The position numbers and the translations under genes were made by a program. Positions 16,739 through 25,593 of a stretch of DNA of 64,000 nucleotides are shown one piece after another. The DNA comes from Bog-532 sp963742875 (GTDB lineage Bacteria; Actinomycetota; Actinomycetes; Streptosporangiales; Streptosporangiaceae), in the NCBI GenBank assembly GCA_963742875.1, contig CAVUNO010000017.1, positions 1,178,001-1,242,000 on the forward strand, written 5' to 3'. Numbering within the stretch: position 1 is the stretch's first letter; every line of letters begins with the position of its first letter. Below the pieces are notes generated by a model. The model had not been told where the DNA came from and did no database searches. It saw only the letters and a list, made by a program, of their open reading frames with translations.

Positions 16739-18112
16739 ATGAATACGTCCGGTCATGTCGCCGCTGTCCTGGCCAAGGCCGAGGCGGGAGGCGTCCGCGG
16801 CGCTGAGCTGGCCGCTCTGCGCCGGCGCTTGCGGCAGCTGGGTGAGCGCCAGGCCGGGCTCCTGCCAGGTGAGGTCCTGGAGCCGCTTGCGGACCTGCCA
16901 CGCCTGGAGGATCTGCCCGAGCCGCTACCCGGCCAGGCCCGTGACGTGCTCGACCGGCTGGTGGTCGTCAAGCTCAACGGTGGGCTCGGGACGAGTATGG
17001 GCCTGTCGGGGCCGAAGTCGCTGCTGGAGATCAAGCCCGGCATGAGCTTCCTCGATGTCCTGGCCACGCAGGTACTGGCGCTGCGCGAGCGGCACGGTGC
17101 CCGGCTGCCGCTGGTGCTGATGAACTCCGCGGCCACCCGCGGCCCCTCGCTGGACGCGCTGCGCCGCCAGGGCGGCTTGCCCGTGCCGGGCGTGCCGCTG
17201 GACTTCCTGCAGGGCCGCGAGCCCAAGGTCCGCGCGGATGACTGGCAGCCGGTGCAGTGGCCGGCCGACCCGCAGCTGGAGTGGTGCCCGCCCGGCCACG
17301 GCGACATCTATATCGCGCTGGCGGTGTCCGGCACGCTGAATGCCCTGCTCAGCGCCGGGCTGCGGTACGCCTTCGTGTCCAACTCCGACAACCTCGGCGC
17401 GCTCGCCGACGTCCGGATCGCCGCATGGCTGGCCGCGGAGCGGGTGCCGTTCGCGCTGGAGACGGTGCGTGGCACGCCGGCCGACCGCAAGGGCGGCCAC
17501 CTCGCCCGCTACCAGGGCCGGGTGGTGCTGCGGGAGACCGCGCAGGTGCCCGGCGGCGACACCTCCTTCACCGACGTCGAGCGCTGGCGCTGGTACAACA
17601 CCAACAACATCTGGATCGACCTGCGCGCGCTCGCCGACCTGCAGGCCACCGACTCGGCGGCACCGGCCCTGCCGCTGATCGTCAACCGCAAGACCGTCGA
17701 CCCGCGCGACCCGGGGAGCACCCCGGTGATCCAGCTGGAGTCGGCGATGGGCGCGGCGATCGGCTCGATCCCCGGCGCCCGGGCGGTCCACGTCCCCCGC
17801 TCACGGTTCGCCCCGGTCAAGACCACCGACGACCTGCTGGTCGTGCGCTCGGACGCCTACGAGCTCACCGGTGACGGGCAGATGAGGCCCGGCTTCGACG
17901 GCCCGGGGCCCGTCGTCACGCTGGACCCGCAATTTTACGAACTGCTGCCCGACTTCGAGCAGCGGTTCCCCGCCGGGGCGCCGTCGCTGCGCCGCTGCCG
18001 CCGGTTCGAGGTCGAAGGCGACGTCACCTTCGGCGGGGGTGTCGTGGCGGTGGGCGACGCGCGGGTGGCCGGCCGGCCTCACGTTCCGGACCGGGAGGTA
18101 CTCGGCAGGTGA
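16739..18112 (+). CDS. UTP--glucose-1-phosphate uridylyltransferase (eukaryotic-type UGPase)
   Basis: 457 residues. Makes UDP-glucose from UTP and glucose-1-phosphate. The nucleotide-binding loop VVKLNGGLGTSMGLSGPKSL lies at about residues 75-95, followed by LVLMNSAAT, PPGHGDIYIAL, FVSNSDNLGA (metal/UTP site), and WYNTNNIWIDL. This is the long UGPase family, not the short GalU type. The C-terminal beta-helix region is present, so the protein is full length. ATG 16739 follows GAGAGGAG. The GMC pseudogene follows directly. Confidence 0.85.
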   Translation: MNTSGHVAAVLAKAEAGGVRGAELAALRRRLRQLGERQAGLLPGEVLEPLADLPRLEDLPEPLPGQARDVLDRLVVVKLNGGLGTSMGLSGPKSLLEIKPGMSFLDVLATQVLALRERHGARLPLVLMNSAATRGPSLDALRRQGGLPVPGVPLDFLQGREPKVRADDWQPVQWPADPQLEWCPPGHGDIYIALAVSGTLNALLSAGLRYAFVSNSDNLGALADVRIAAWLAAERVPFALETVRGTPADRKGGHLARYQGRVVLRETAQVPGGDTSFTDVERWRWYNTNNIWIDLRALADLQATDSAAPALPLIVNRKTVDPRDPGSTPVIQLESAMGAAIGSIPGARAVHVPRSRFAPVKTTDDLLVVRSDAYELTGDGQMRPGFDGPGPVVTLDPQFYELLPDFEQRFPAGAPSLRRCRRFEVEGDVTFGGGVVAVGDARVAGRPHVPDREVLGR

Positions 18113-18149
18113 AACCGGAACCGCGGATCGGATACCGATCATGCTGGCT

Positions 18150-18475
18150 CGTGGCGGATAGCCGAGGAATTCGCGAACCTGCCCGCCTGGACCTGCAAGC
18201 TGGACCTGCAAGACGGTTGGCGCACGACCGTTCACTGGGCCGGGCTGCCCGCGCTTCAAGGAATGGGAGTTCCGGATCCGCTCCGAGCGCGGGCCCATCG
18301 ACGGCGCCAGCCTGCTCGATTGGCCGATCGGCCGGTCCGACCTCGAACCCTACTACGACACGCGATGTGCACGACCAGTTCGGCCAGCCGGCCGAATACT
18401 CTGGTTCAGCACCGTGCCATATCAACGGGCGTCAACGGCTACCTCTACCTGCCTCATAGCGCTCCCGGGCGTGAC
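18150..18475 (+). pseudogene. GMC oxidoreductase remnant
   Basis: Fragments in different frames read VHWAG, then FKEWEFRIRSERGPIDGAS and LLDWPIGRSDLEPYYD, the conserved stretch of GMC-type FAD oxidoreductases just before the substrate domain. The FAD-binding N-terminus and the catalytic His region are missing, and frame changes occur near 18250 and 18360. The piece lies between the UGPase and epoxide hydrolase genes. Confidence 0.6.
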
Positions 18476-18633
18476 GACGCGATCAGGACCCAGGGAGCGC
18501 TGCCCCCAGTCAGCGCTGCCCCCAGGGAGCGCTACCCCAGTGAGCAACCCAGGGCCTTCCACGGGCGCGGGGTGGAGACGAGACGAGCAGGCTTTGTGTC
18601 GTAGTCACACCCTATGGAGAAGGGAGCCCCCAT

Positions 18634-19860
18634 ATGTCTGCCACAACCGAAAAGTCATCGGGTACCGCGGCGGTCCGGCCGTTCACGGTCCCCGTCACCC
18701 CCGAACCGGAAATCGAGGCGCTGCGCGCGCGCGTCGCGGCCACCCGCTGGCCCGACCAGGAGCTCGTCGCCGATCATTCGCAGGGCGTGCAGCTGGCGGT
18801 GATCCAGGAACTCGCGCGCTACTGGGCGACGGAGTACGACTGGCGGAGGTGCGAGGCGAAACTGAACGCCCTGCCGCACTTCATGACCGAGATCGACGGG
18901 CTCGACATCCACTTCATCCACGTCCGTTCGGAGCATGAGAACGCGCTGCCGATCATCGTCACGCACGGGTGGCCCGGCTCCGTCATCGAGCTGCTGGAGA
19001 TCATCGACCCGCTCACCAATCCCACCGCCCACGGCGCGAGCGCAGCGGACGCCTTCGACGTGGTGATCCCGTCGATGCCGGGCTACGGGTACTCGGGCAA
19101 GCCGCGGGAAACCGGCTGGGGCCCGGACCGCATCGCCCGTGCCTGGACCGAGCTGATGAGGCGCCTGGGCTACACCCGGTTCGTGGCGCAAGGCGGCGAC
19201 TGGGGCGCGATCATCACCGACGTGATGGCCGTCCAGGCACCCCCGGAACTGCTCGGCATGCACACCAACATGCCCGGCGTTGTTCCGGCCGATGTCTCAA
19301 CGGCGCTAGCGCGCAACGTACTGGGGGCCGGCGGCCCGCCACCACCCGGCCTGTCCGCTGACGAAAGCCGCACGTACGAGCAGCTGAACTTCTTCTATAC
19401 GAAGGGCATCGGCTACGGGATAGAAATGATTACCCAGCCGCAGACGCTCTACGGGATCGCGGACTCACCCGTCGGGCTGGCCGCCTGGATGATCAACCAC
19501 GACGCGGCCAGCTACCAGGACATCGCGGACGCCGTCGCGGGGCACCCCGTCGGCAACCTGACCCGGGACGAAGTCCTCGACAACGTCACGTTCTACTGGC
19601 TGACGAACACAGGGATTTCCTCCGGTCGTCTGTACTGGGAAAACACGTTCGACTTCTTCGGCGTCAAGAACGTGGCCATCCCGGCCGCCGTGACCGTCTT
19701 CCCCAAGGAGATCTACAAGGCCCCGCGCAGCTGGGCCGAGCGGGCTTACCCCAAGCTCATCTACTTCAACGAGGTCGACCGGGGCTGCCACTTCGCCGCC
19801 TGGCAGGAGCCGACGCTGTTCACCGCCGAGGTCCGCGCGGCGTTCCGGTCACTGCGCTAG
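18634..19860 (+). CDS. epoxide hydrolase (EHN-type alpha/beta hydrolase)
   Basis: 408 residues. It has the epoxide hydrolase N-terminal domain (FTVPVTPEPEIEALRARV, TRWPDQELV, LARYWATEYDWRRCEAKLN) and then an alpha/beta-hydrolase core. The oxyanion motif is HGWPGS at about residue 110, the nucleophile Asp lies in QGGDWGA at about 189, and the catalytic His in DRGCHFAAWQEP at about 387. All are intact. Opens trans epoxides to diols, possibly for detoxification. ATG follows AGAAGGGAG. A decayed second copy of the N-terminal segment lies at 25262-25330. Confidence 0.9.
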   Translation: MSATTEKSSGTAAVRPFTVPVTPEPEIEALRARVAATRWPDQELVADHSQGVQLAVIQELARYWATEYDWRRCEAKLNALPHFMTEIDGLDIHFIHVRSEHENALPIIVTHGWPGSVIELLEIIDPLTNPTAHGASAADAFDVVIPSMPGYGYSGKPRETGWGPDRIARAWTELMRRLGYTRFVAQGGDWGAIITDVMAVQAPPELLGMHTNMPGVVPADVSTALARNVLGAGGPPPPGLSADESRTYEQLNFFYTKGIGYGIEMITQPQTLYGIADSPVGLAAWMINHDAASYQDIADAVAGHPVGNLTRDEVLDNVTFYWLTNTGISSGRLYWENTFDFFGVKNVAIPAAVTVFPKEIYKAPRSWAERAYPKLIYFNEVDRGCHFAAWQEPTLFTAEVRAAFRSLR

Positions 19861-20129
19861 ACAACGGTCAGACGTTTGCATGCACCCTTGTTCGGCGGGG
19901 TCCCGAGTGGCTCAAACTCCGGGCTACTCGGCCCCGCCGCACCTGCACGCCACGTCATCCTGATGAACCTCTGGACGATGACGCGAGCGCCCGCATCTGG
20001 GCCGGACTGGCGACCCTGCATCGGTCCACCTTGAACCGCGAGCACAGTCGTCGACTTCCCAGCCCTGATATCCGAGACGGGCCGCAACTGCCATGGCTAG
20101 GGCAGACAGCGTGATCAGGGCGACCCCGG

Positions 20130-20990
20130 TCAGACGAACAGAGGTACCGCCGCCGTCCGGCCGGCCAGCGTTCTCATCGCCGCGTCGTCCGGCGCCTCGG
20201 CGAACCGGCTGGCCGCGTCAAGCGCTTTCGGGAGCAGGTCCACGTCTCCCACGCTGTCGAGGAACACCCCGGGGCGGCTCATCGCCCACCACACGGCGAG
20301 ATCGATATCGTCCTGCTGCTCAAGCGGCTCGTACCAGGTCGCCCGGGTGTGCGGTCGGCCCGCCCACGGGCGCAGCGCGATCGACTTGATCGTCTGCACC
20401 GCGACCCGCCGCTCGCGGCAGGTCTCGTACAAGGCGTCGAAGTTGTCGGCGTAGTACGGGTTCTGCATGGTGACGAAGTTGTACGGGAGCAGCACCGAGT
20501 CGAAGCCGAACCGCTCGAGGCTGCGGCGGTGCGTCGCGGCTATCTGGCTGCCGTGGCCGGTCACCCCGATCCAGCGGATGAGGCCTTGGTCCCGGGCTTC
20601 AAGGGCGGCCTCGAGCGCCCCGCCAGGGCTCAGGGCGGTGTCCCACTCGATCGGATCGGCCAAGGCGTGCAGTTGCCAGAGGTCGACGTGGTCGACGCCC
20701 ATCCGGTCCAGGGACCTGTGCAGTTCCTCGCGGGCCCCGGCGGCGGTGCGCTCGTCGCCCTTGGTGGCCAGGAAGAACTGGCCCGGTTCGCGCTGCAGCC
20801 ACGGCCGGATGCGCACCTCCGCCTCGCCGTAGGACGAGGCCACGTCCAGATGGTTCACCCCGTGGGCGAGCAGGAGGTCCAGGGTCTCGTTCGCGACCCG
20901 CTGGGAGACCTGCGCGAGAGCCGCCCCTCCGAAGATCACCCGGCTGCTCTGGTGGCCGGTGCGGCCGAACTCTGCCTGTTCGATGGGCAC
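20130..20990 (-). CDS. aldo/keto reductase
   Basis: 286 residues from GTG 20990, preceded by GGGAGG. EFGRTGHQSSRVIFGGAAL is the typical N-terminus; catalytic Asp and Tyr lie in NHLDVASSYGEAE, the Lys in FLATKGDER, and DLWQLHAL carries the His-region equivalent. NADPH-dependent reduction of carbonyl groups is expected; the substrate is unknown. The frame is open 60 codons further upstream without homology. Divergent from larE. Confidence 0.85.
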   Translation of the reverse strand: MPIEQAEFGRTGHQSSRVIFGGAALAQVSQRVANETLDLLLAHGVNHLDVASSYGEAEVRIRPWLQREPGQFFLATKGDERTAAGAREELHRSLDRMGVDHVDLWQLHALADPIEWDTALSPGGALEAALEARDQGLIRWIGVTGHGSQIAATHRRSLERFGFDSVLLPYNFVTMQNPYYADNFDALYETCRERRVAVQTIKSIALRPWAGRPHTRATWYEPLEQQDDIDLAVWWAMSRPGVFLDSVGDVDLLPKALDAASRFAEAPDDAAMRTLAGRTAAVPLFV

Positions 20991-21240
20991 AAGACCTCCC
21001 GAATTGCCAAACGCTGAGTCTGAGGGTACAGCGGATCGCGGCGGCAAAGTCGAAGCAACCGCGCCGAAGCGTATAGTCCGAATCATACGATCAGCTGTGG
21101 TATGGCGGGCGATCGGCCGTAAATAGGATTGGCCGCCTGGCGATGGGTAAACCGGCAGTGGGCCATGGCGCGCCATGCGCGTGACGTGCGAGGTGACCTG
21201 GGTGGCTGACTATTCCCGGGTAACATGAGAAGGGAACGGC

Positions 21241-22071
21241 GTGCCTAACGAGCTTGACGCGCTGGCCGGCCAGCTGACCGAGCGCATGGCCGGATTGGGC
21301 AGCGCCCTGATCGCGTTCTCCGGCGGGGTGGACTCCTCTCTGGTCGCTGCGCTGGCCGCCCGGGCGCTCGGCGAACGAGCCCTCGCGGTCACCGCCGTCT
21401 CGCCGGCCCTCGCGTCCGGCGAGCTGGACGGCGCCCGGTCGGTGGCCAGGGCCGTAGGTGTCCGGCACGAGCTGATCAGCACAGCCGAGCTGGAGCGCGA
21501 CGACTACCGGCGCAACGACCGCTTCCGCTGCTACTACTGCAAATCGGAGTTGTACGAGCGGCTGGCCGAGCTGGCCCGGCGCCGCGGATTCGCCGCCGTG
21601 CTGTCCGGAGCTAACGCCGACGACACGGGTGACTGGCGGCCCGGGCTGCGCGCAGCGGCCGAGCACGGTGTCCGGCATCCCCTGCTGGAGGTGTCCGTGG
21701 GGAAGGACCAGGTGCGGGTGCTGGCGCAGCACCTGGGGGTTCCGAGTGCGGATAAGCCCGCGTCGCCCTGCCTGGCATCGCGGCTGCCTTACGGCACCCC
21801 GGTCAGCGCCGAGGTGCTGTCCCAGGTAGACCGGGCCGAGCTAAGCCTGAAGCAGCGCGGCTACCGCGAACTGCGGGTACGGCATTTCGGTGATCTCGGC
21901 CGAGTGCAGCTCGGCGCGGCGGAGCTGCCGCGGGCGGCGGGCCCGGACGAGCATGCGGCGGTGCTGGCCTGCGTCCGGGCGGCTGGATATCGGCGCGCGG
22001 AGATCGACGAGCAGCCGTTGCGGTCTGGTTCGCTGAACCTCGACATTACACCGGTCAGTCGTGCCGGCTGA
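21241..22071 (+). CDS. larE: ATP-dependent sacrificial sulfur transferase LarE
   Basis: 276 residues. LarE adenylates the pyridinium dicarboxylate precursor and donates sulfur from its own cysteine to build the nickel-pincer cofactor. PP-loop SGGVDSSLVAAL lies at residues 27-38, CYYCKSELYERL at about 97, and SPCLASRLPYGT places the sacrificial Cys at residue 177, equivalent to Cys176 of the lactobacillus enzyme, so the single-Cys mechanism is expected. GTG start at 21241. First gene of larE-larB-larC; the stop overlaps the larB start region. Confidence 0.9.
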   Translation: MPNELDALAGQLTERMAGLGSALIAFSGGVDSSLVAALAARALGERALAVTAVSPALASGELDGARSVARAVGVRHELISTAELERDDYRRNDRFRCYYCKSELYERLAELARRRGFAAVLSGANADDTGDWRPGLRAAAEHGVRHPLLEVSVGKDQVRVLAQHLGVPSADKPASPCLASRLPYGTPVSAEVLSQVDRAELSLKQRGYRELRVRHFGDLGRVQLGAAELPRAAGPDEHAAVLACVRAAGYRRAEIDEQPLRSGSLNLDITPVSRAG

Positions 22072-22867
22072 GGGTCCCGCTATGCCTGGGGCACCCGGCA
22101 CACCGAATAAAGCAGCCGGGATGCCCAATGGAGCGCCGAGGATGCCGAACGGGGCAGTGCCCGGCGTCCCGCCCGGAACGGAGGCCGGGGCGGCGGGCGT
22201 CCGGCTGGGCGAGTTCGCGCTGCTGGACGTAGATCGTCGGCGGCGAACCGGCGTCCCGGAAGTGATTTTCGGCGAAGGTAAGACGCCCGAGCAGATCTTC
22301 GCGCTTCTGGCCGAGTTGCGGGCCCGCGATCTGGAGGCCCCGGCCCTGGCGACGCGCTGCCCCGCCGGCGTGCTGGACGGGGCGGCCACCCGTTTCCCGG
22401 GCGACGCCGTGCACGCCGATCAAGTCGCCGGAACGGTCGCCGTCGGGGCTCTGCCGCCCGCGCGCGGCAACGTGCTGGTCGTGACGGCCGGCACCACGGA
22501 CCTGAAAGTGGCCCGGGAATGTGCGGCGACGCTCGCCGTGCTGGGCGTCCGCGCGGATGTCCTCGCCGACGTGGGCGTGGCCGGGCTCGGGCGGCTGCTG
22601 TCCCGGGTAGACGACCTGCGCGCCGCTGAGTGCGTGGTGGTCGTGGCCGGAATGGACGGTGCCCTGCCGAGTGTGGTCGCCGGACTGGTCAGCGCGCCGG
22701 TGATCGGCGTGCCGACCAGTGTCGGCTACGGCGTCGCGGCGGGCGGCCTGGCCGCGGCGGCCAGCATGCTCGCCTCGTGCAGCCCGGGTCTGGTCGTCGT
22801 CAACATCGACAACGGGTTCGGGGCGGCCGTGCACGCCGCCAAGATCATCCGCGCGGTGCACCGGTGA
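22061..22867 (+). CDS. larB: nickel-pincer cofactor biosynthesis protein LarB
   Basis: 268 residues. LarB carboxylates nicotinic acid adenine dinucleotide and hydrolyses its phosphoanhydride, the first step of the cofactor pathway. The AIR-carboxylase-like core is clear: ARGNVLVVTAGTTDLKVA, VGVAGLGRLL, VVVVAGMDGALPSVV and IGVPTSVGYG. The first 45 residues are a low-complexity repeat of MPNGAP-like units with several possible starts (GTG 22061, ATG 22082, later ATGs). GTG 22061 overlaps the end of larE. The stop overlaps the larC GTG (GTGA). Confidence 0.9.
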   Translation: MPAEGPAMPGAPGTPNKAAGMPNGAPRMPNGAVPGVPPGTEAGAAGVRLGEFALLDVDRRRRTGVPEVIFGEGKTPEQIFALLAELRARDLEAPALATRCPAGVLDGAATRFPGDAVHADQVAGTVAVGALPPARGNVLVVTAGTTDLKVARECAATLAVLGVRADVLADVGVAGLGRLLSRVDDLRAAECVVVVAGMDGALPSVVAGLVSAPVIGVPTSVGYGVAAGGLAAAASMLASCSPGLVVVNIDNGFGAAVHAAKIIRAVHR

Positions 22868-23448
22868 CGGACCGGCCGAGTGCCGCTTACATCGACGCGT
22901 CCGCGGGCATCGCTGGCGACATGCTGCTTGCCGCGCTGCTCGATGCGGGCGCCGACCTGGAGCGGGTGCGCGGGGCCGTTGCCTCACTTGGCGTGCCCGG
23001 TCTCGGGCTGCGGACCGAGACCGCCCGCCGGGGCGGCCTCGCGTGCCTACGGGCCGTGATCACCACGCCGACGGTGACCGACCGCGAACGGCACCTCGCC
23101 GACGTGCTCGGGCACGTCGGCGCCAGTGACCTCCGCCCGGCCGGGAAGGATCTCGCGGCACGGGTCTTCCGGCTGCTGGCCGAAGCGGAGGGGGCGGTGC
23201 ACGGCGAGCCGCCCGAAGGCGTGCACTTCCACGAGGTGGGTGCGTTCGACTCACTGGCCGACGTGGTGGGATCGGCGGCCGCACTGGAGGATCTCGGACT
23301 GCTGCGGCCGGGCGCGGTGGTTTGCTGTTCGGCCCTGGCCGCCGGAAGCGGATTCGTTACCAGCCGGCACGGCCGCCTTCCGGTGCCGGCTCCGCCGTCC
23401 TCCGTATCGCCGCCGCGGCCGGCCTGGACCTGGCCGGCGGCGAGCTGA
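22864..23448 (+). CDS. larC: LarC N-terminal part (LarC1), nickel insertion protein
   Basis: GTG 22864 overlaps the larB stop. AAYIDASAGIAGDMLLAALLDAGADL is the canonical LarC start, and HFHEVGAFDSLADVVG carries the metal-binding His/Glu region. LarC inserts nickel into the pincer cofactor in a CTP-dependent reaction. Homology runs to HGRLPVPAP (23394); the same frame then gives a short nonsense tail and stops at 23448. The rest of LarC continues in the -1 frame, as in lactobacilli, where larC is read through a programmed frameshift. Confidence 0.85.
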   Translation: MTDRPSAAYIDASAGIAGDMLLAALLDAGADLERVRGAVASLGVPGLGLRTETARRGGLACLRAVITTPTVTDRERHLADVLGHVGASDLRPAGKDLAARVFRLLAEAEGAVHGEPPEGVHFHEVGAFDSLADVVGSAAALEDLGLLRPGAVVCCSALAAGSGFVTSRHGRLPVPAPPSSVSPPRPAWTWPAAS

Positions 23449-24401
23449 CGGGCGAGCGCACCACGCCGACCGGTGCGGCCCTGCTCGCTGCGGCGGCCAC
23501 ACCGGGCGGCTTTCCGGCCATGACGGTGCGCGCGGTGGGCACCGGCGGCGGTGGCCGGGACACCCCGGACCGGCCCAACATCACCCGGGTGGTCATTGGG
23601 GCGGCGTCCGGCGCGGAGCGGGACCTGCGCGAGGGCGACGTGACCGTCGTCGAGAGCACAGTCGACGACCTCGACCCCCGGCTATGGCCTTCCGTCCTTC
23701 AGGCGGTGCGGGCGGCCGGCGCCTGGGACTGCTGGTGTACCCCGATCGTCGGCCGGCACGGCCGCCCGGGCCAGGTCCTCACCGCCCTGTGCGCTGAACC
23801 GGTCCGTCGTGCCGTGGCCGCCGCGATGTTCGCCCACACCGGGACGCTCGGCGTCCGCTGGTCCCGGATGAACCGGCTGACCGCCTCCCGGACGTCGGTG
23901 GAGGTGGAAGTGGGACCGCCGGGCCGCAGTCAGATCGTTACGGTCAAGGTGGCCGACACCACAGATGGCGTCGCGGGCCTCGGAACGGCCACGGCGGAGC
24001 TGGCCGAGGCGGAAGCCGCCGCCCGCGCCCTGGGCTGGCCGGTGCGGGCCGTCTGCGAGGCGGCCGTCGCGCAGTACCGTGCCCAGGCAGCAATCCCACG
24101 GTTACACCGCCGCGCCTGCTCACGATCGGATCGGCAGCCTCCCCGGCGAGGCCGCCGCCGTCGGAGTCGATTACGCGACCCGGGGCCGCCGCGCCGACGA
24201 GGCGATCGACGTCCTGCGCGCTCTGTGGGCGGGCAACTCCACTGTGCCGCGGTCGCCGTGCTCAAGCTGCACGACGATACCGTTGACCGCTGGCGCAGGC
24301 CAGACCCGGCGTCGCACGCACGTGGGCCGCCCACGCGCGCTCTCCACAGGGTCACCAGACCCGGTACGCGGCCGTGGGATACCACCACGGCCCCCAGGTG
24401 A
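23394..24401 (+). CDS. larC: LarC C-terminal part (LarC2), read after a -1 shift, with a chimeric tail
   Basis: The frame is open from 23322 and homology starts at 23394: AVLRIAAAAGLDLAGGEL, GERTTPTGAALLAA, ESTVDDLDPRLWPS (the Asp-rich LarC2 motif), DCWCTPIVGRHGRPG, FAHTGTLGVRWSRM and ALGWPVRAVCEAAVAQ, where LarC proteins normally end near 24085. There is no stop there. About 100 Arg/Pro-rich residues follow, translated from the debris of a luciferase-like monooxygenase gene in the wrong frame. Catalytic parts look complete; the tail is likely a deletion by-product. Confidence 0.75.
   Translation, partial: AVLRIAAAAGLDLAGGELTGERTTPTGAALLAAAATPGGFPAMTVRAVGTGGGGRDTPDRPNITRVVIGAASGAERDLREGDVTVVESTVDDLDPRLWPSVLQAVRAAGAWDCWCTPIVGRHGRPGQVLTALCAEPVRRAVAAAMFAHTGTLGVRWSRMNRLTASRTSVEVEVGPPGRSQIVTVKVADTTDGVAGLGTATAELAEAEAAARALGWPVRAVCEAAVAQYRAQAAIPRLHRRACSRSDRQPPRRGRRRRSRLRDPGPPRRRGDRRPARSVGGQLHCAAVAVLKLHDDTVDRWRRPDPASHARGPPTRALHRVTRPGTRPWDTTTAPR
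24100..24250 (+). pseudogene. fragment of a luciferase-like (LLM) monooxygenase gene
   Basis: In the frame one step from LarC2 the sequence reads GVDYATRGRRADEAIDVLR and ALWAGN, the conserved helix of F420/FMN-dependent LLM oxidoreductases. About 50 residues survive; everything else is missing. It abuts the end of larC, so a deletion removed the end of larC and most of this gene together. Confidence 0.5.
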
Positions 24402-24879
24402 TCCAGCCGACAGGCTGACCCCAGTCATGTGCCCCGAATGTCTGGTGATACCAGATCGTGTTGATTTCCACGTGCCCGGAGCCGTAGAACATCAGGTCGC
24501 CGCGCCGGGCCTGCGACAGCGGGATCGAGTGCAGGTGCCGGTTGCCGAGCATCGCGTAGGTCGAATGCGGCAGCCAGATCCCGGCGCCGTAGCCGAAGGC
24601 CTCCATCACCAGGCCCGAGCAGTCATAGCCCGGGGAGCAGCTGGACCCGCCGTAGTAGTACGAGCAGCCTGTCGCGTGCCGTTCGGCCCAGGTCAGAGCC
24701 GTGTTGCCTGCCGGGCTCCCGCCGTGGCCGCTGGTGGCGGCGGAATGGGACACCGAGGCCTGCGCGGCTGGCGCAGCCGCAGTGGCCACGGCAGCGCCCG
24801 GGGCGAGCGGCGCGGCCACCAGCGCGGCCGCCACGACAAACCTGCGCGTGCGCATGGCGGCAACTATCATATTGAACAT
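24352..24879 (-). CDS. secreted NlpC/P60-family (C40) cell-wall hydrolase
   Basis: 175 residues from ATG 24879, preceded by AGGAGG at nine bases. A signal peptide (RTRRFVVAAALVAAPLAPG, cleavage near APAAQA) leads to a compact C40 domain: catalytic Cys in PGYDCSGLVMEAF, His in YGSGHVEIN. A third polar residue is expected just after it. Cleaves peptidoglycan stem peptides. There is no cell-wall-binding or coiled-coil domain, so it is one of the minimal secreted forms. Ends in YRVW. The upstream 200-base leader is long but not assigned to a riboswitch. Confidence 0.8.
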   Translation of the reverse strand: MFNMIVAAMRTRRFVVAAALVAAPLAPGAAVATAAAPAAQASVSHSAATSGHGGSPAGNTALTWAERHATGCSYYYGGSSCSPGYDCSGLVMEAFGYGAGIWLPHSTYAMLGNRHLHSIPLSQARRGDLMFYGSGHVEINTIWYHQTFGAHDWGQPVGWITWGPWWYPTAAYRVW

Positions 24880-25593
24880 GTCGGCGTTCCTCCTGAGGTC
24901 GGTCCGACGTAAGGTCCCGGCCGCGTGCTGCGAACACCTGGCCGGGACCGCCCTGGCTAGCAGGCGAAACGCGTCAGGGGCACCTCCTGCCCACCCCCGG
25001 AGATTGTGTAACGCGATATCACAGACTTCCTCCTTTGGCTCACGCTCACCTGCGGCCTCAGTCTGCCAGGAAAATAACCTGTGCATAAGTCTGTGGAGGA
25101 TTTGAGTAAAAACGCTGCCCAGCCTCCTACATAAATGTGGATAAGCGGCCTGTGGAAGTGTGGCGATAAGACCGCTGTTCGTCCGTTTCGTGTGAATGTT
25201 CCGGAAGCAGCGCTAACCAAATTGCGCAGCCGCATAAACACGGCAAAGTGGCCTTAGCGGGAAACGGTCACGGATGATTCGCAAGGCGTGCCCCTCGCGA
25301 TGCTTCGGGAACTCGCGCGCTATTGGGCGAGGCGGCGCGGCTGCGGCAGCCACGGAGAGATATGAAACCGGCAGGCCAGGAACCCAATTTGTGCACGGAT
25401 TTGTGTGTCGCTAGATTCACGTGAGTCACTGGTGCGCCGCGTCACGGATCTGGCGAACTCGGCTGATTGGGCCGAGTATGTCGCAGTCGAAGCCGGTGTA
25501 TGAGAAGCTGAGCTTAGGCGGCAGTGAGAGCTCGTGCGGGGCAGGCGCGGACATCGAGCGGGGCCGCGCCGTCACAACCACGGCCTGCAGGCG
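24880..25593. other. 700-bp intergenic region holding the hydrolase leader and an epoxide-hydrolase scrap
   Basis: The left third is the leader of the NlpC/P60 gene on the minus strand. No intact gene is present. The epoxide-hydrolase-like scrap at 25262-25330 is listed separately. Two short AT-richer patches (about 25080-25150 and 25370-25430) could hold promoters, but no confident boxes were found. Confidence 0.4.
25262..25330 (+). pseudogene. epoxide hydrolase N-terminal remnant
   Basis: TDDSQGVPLAMLRELARYW aligns with DHSQGVQLAVIQELARYW of the intact epoxide hydrolase at 18634-19860, at both protein and DNA level. About 23 codons remain and no further homology continues on either side. 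Confidence 0.6.

Noticed and set aside
24880..25090. Possible c-di-AMP (ydaO-type) riboswitch in the leader of the NlpC/P60 gene
   Set aside because: The gene class is a common target and the leader is long, but I could not find the conserved core elements with confidence.
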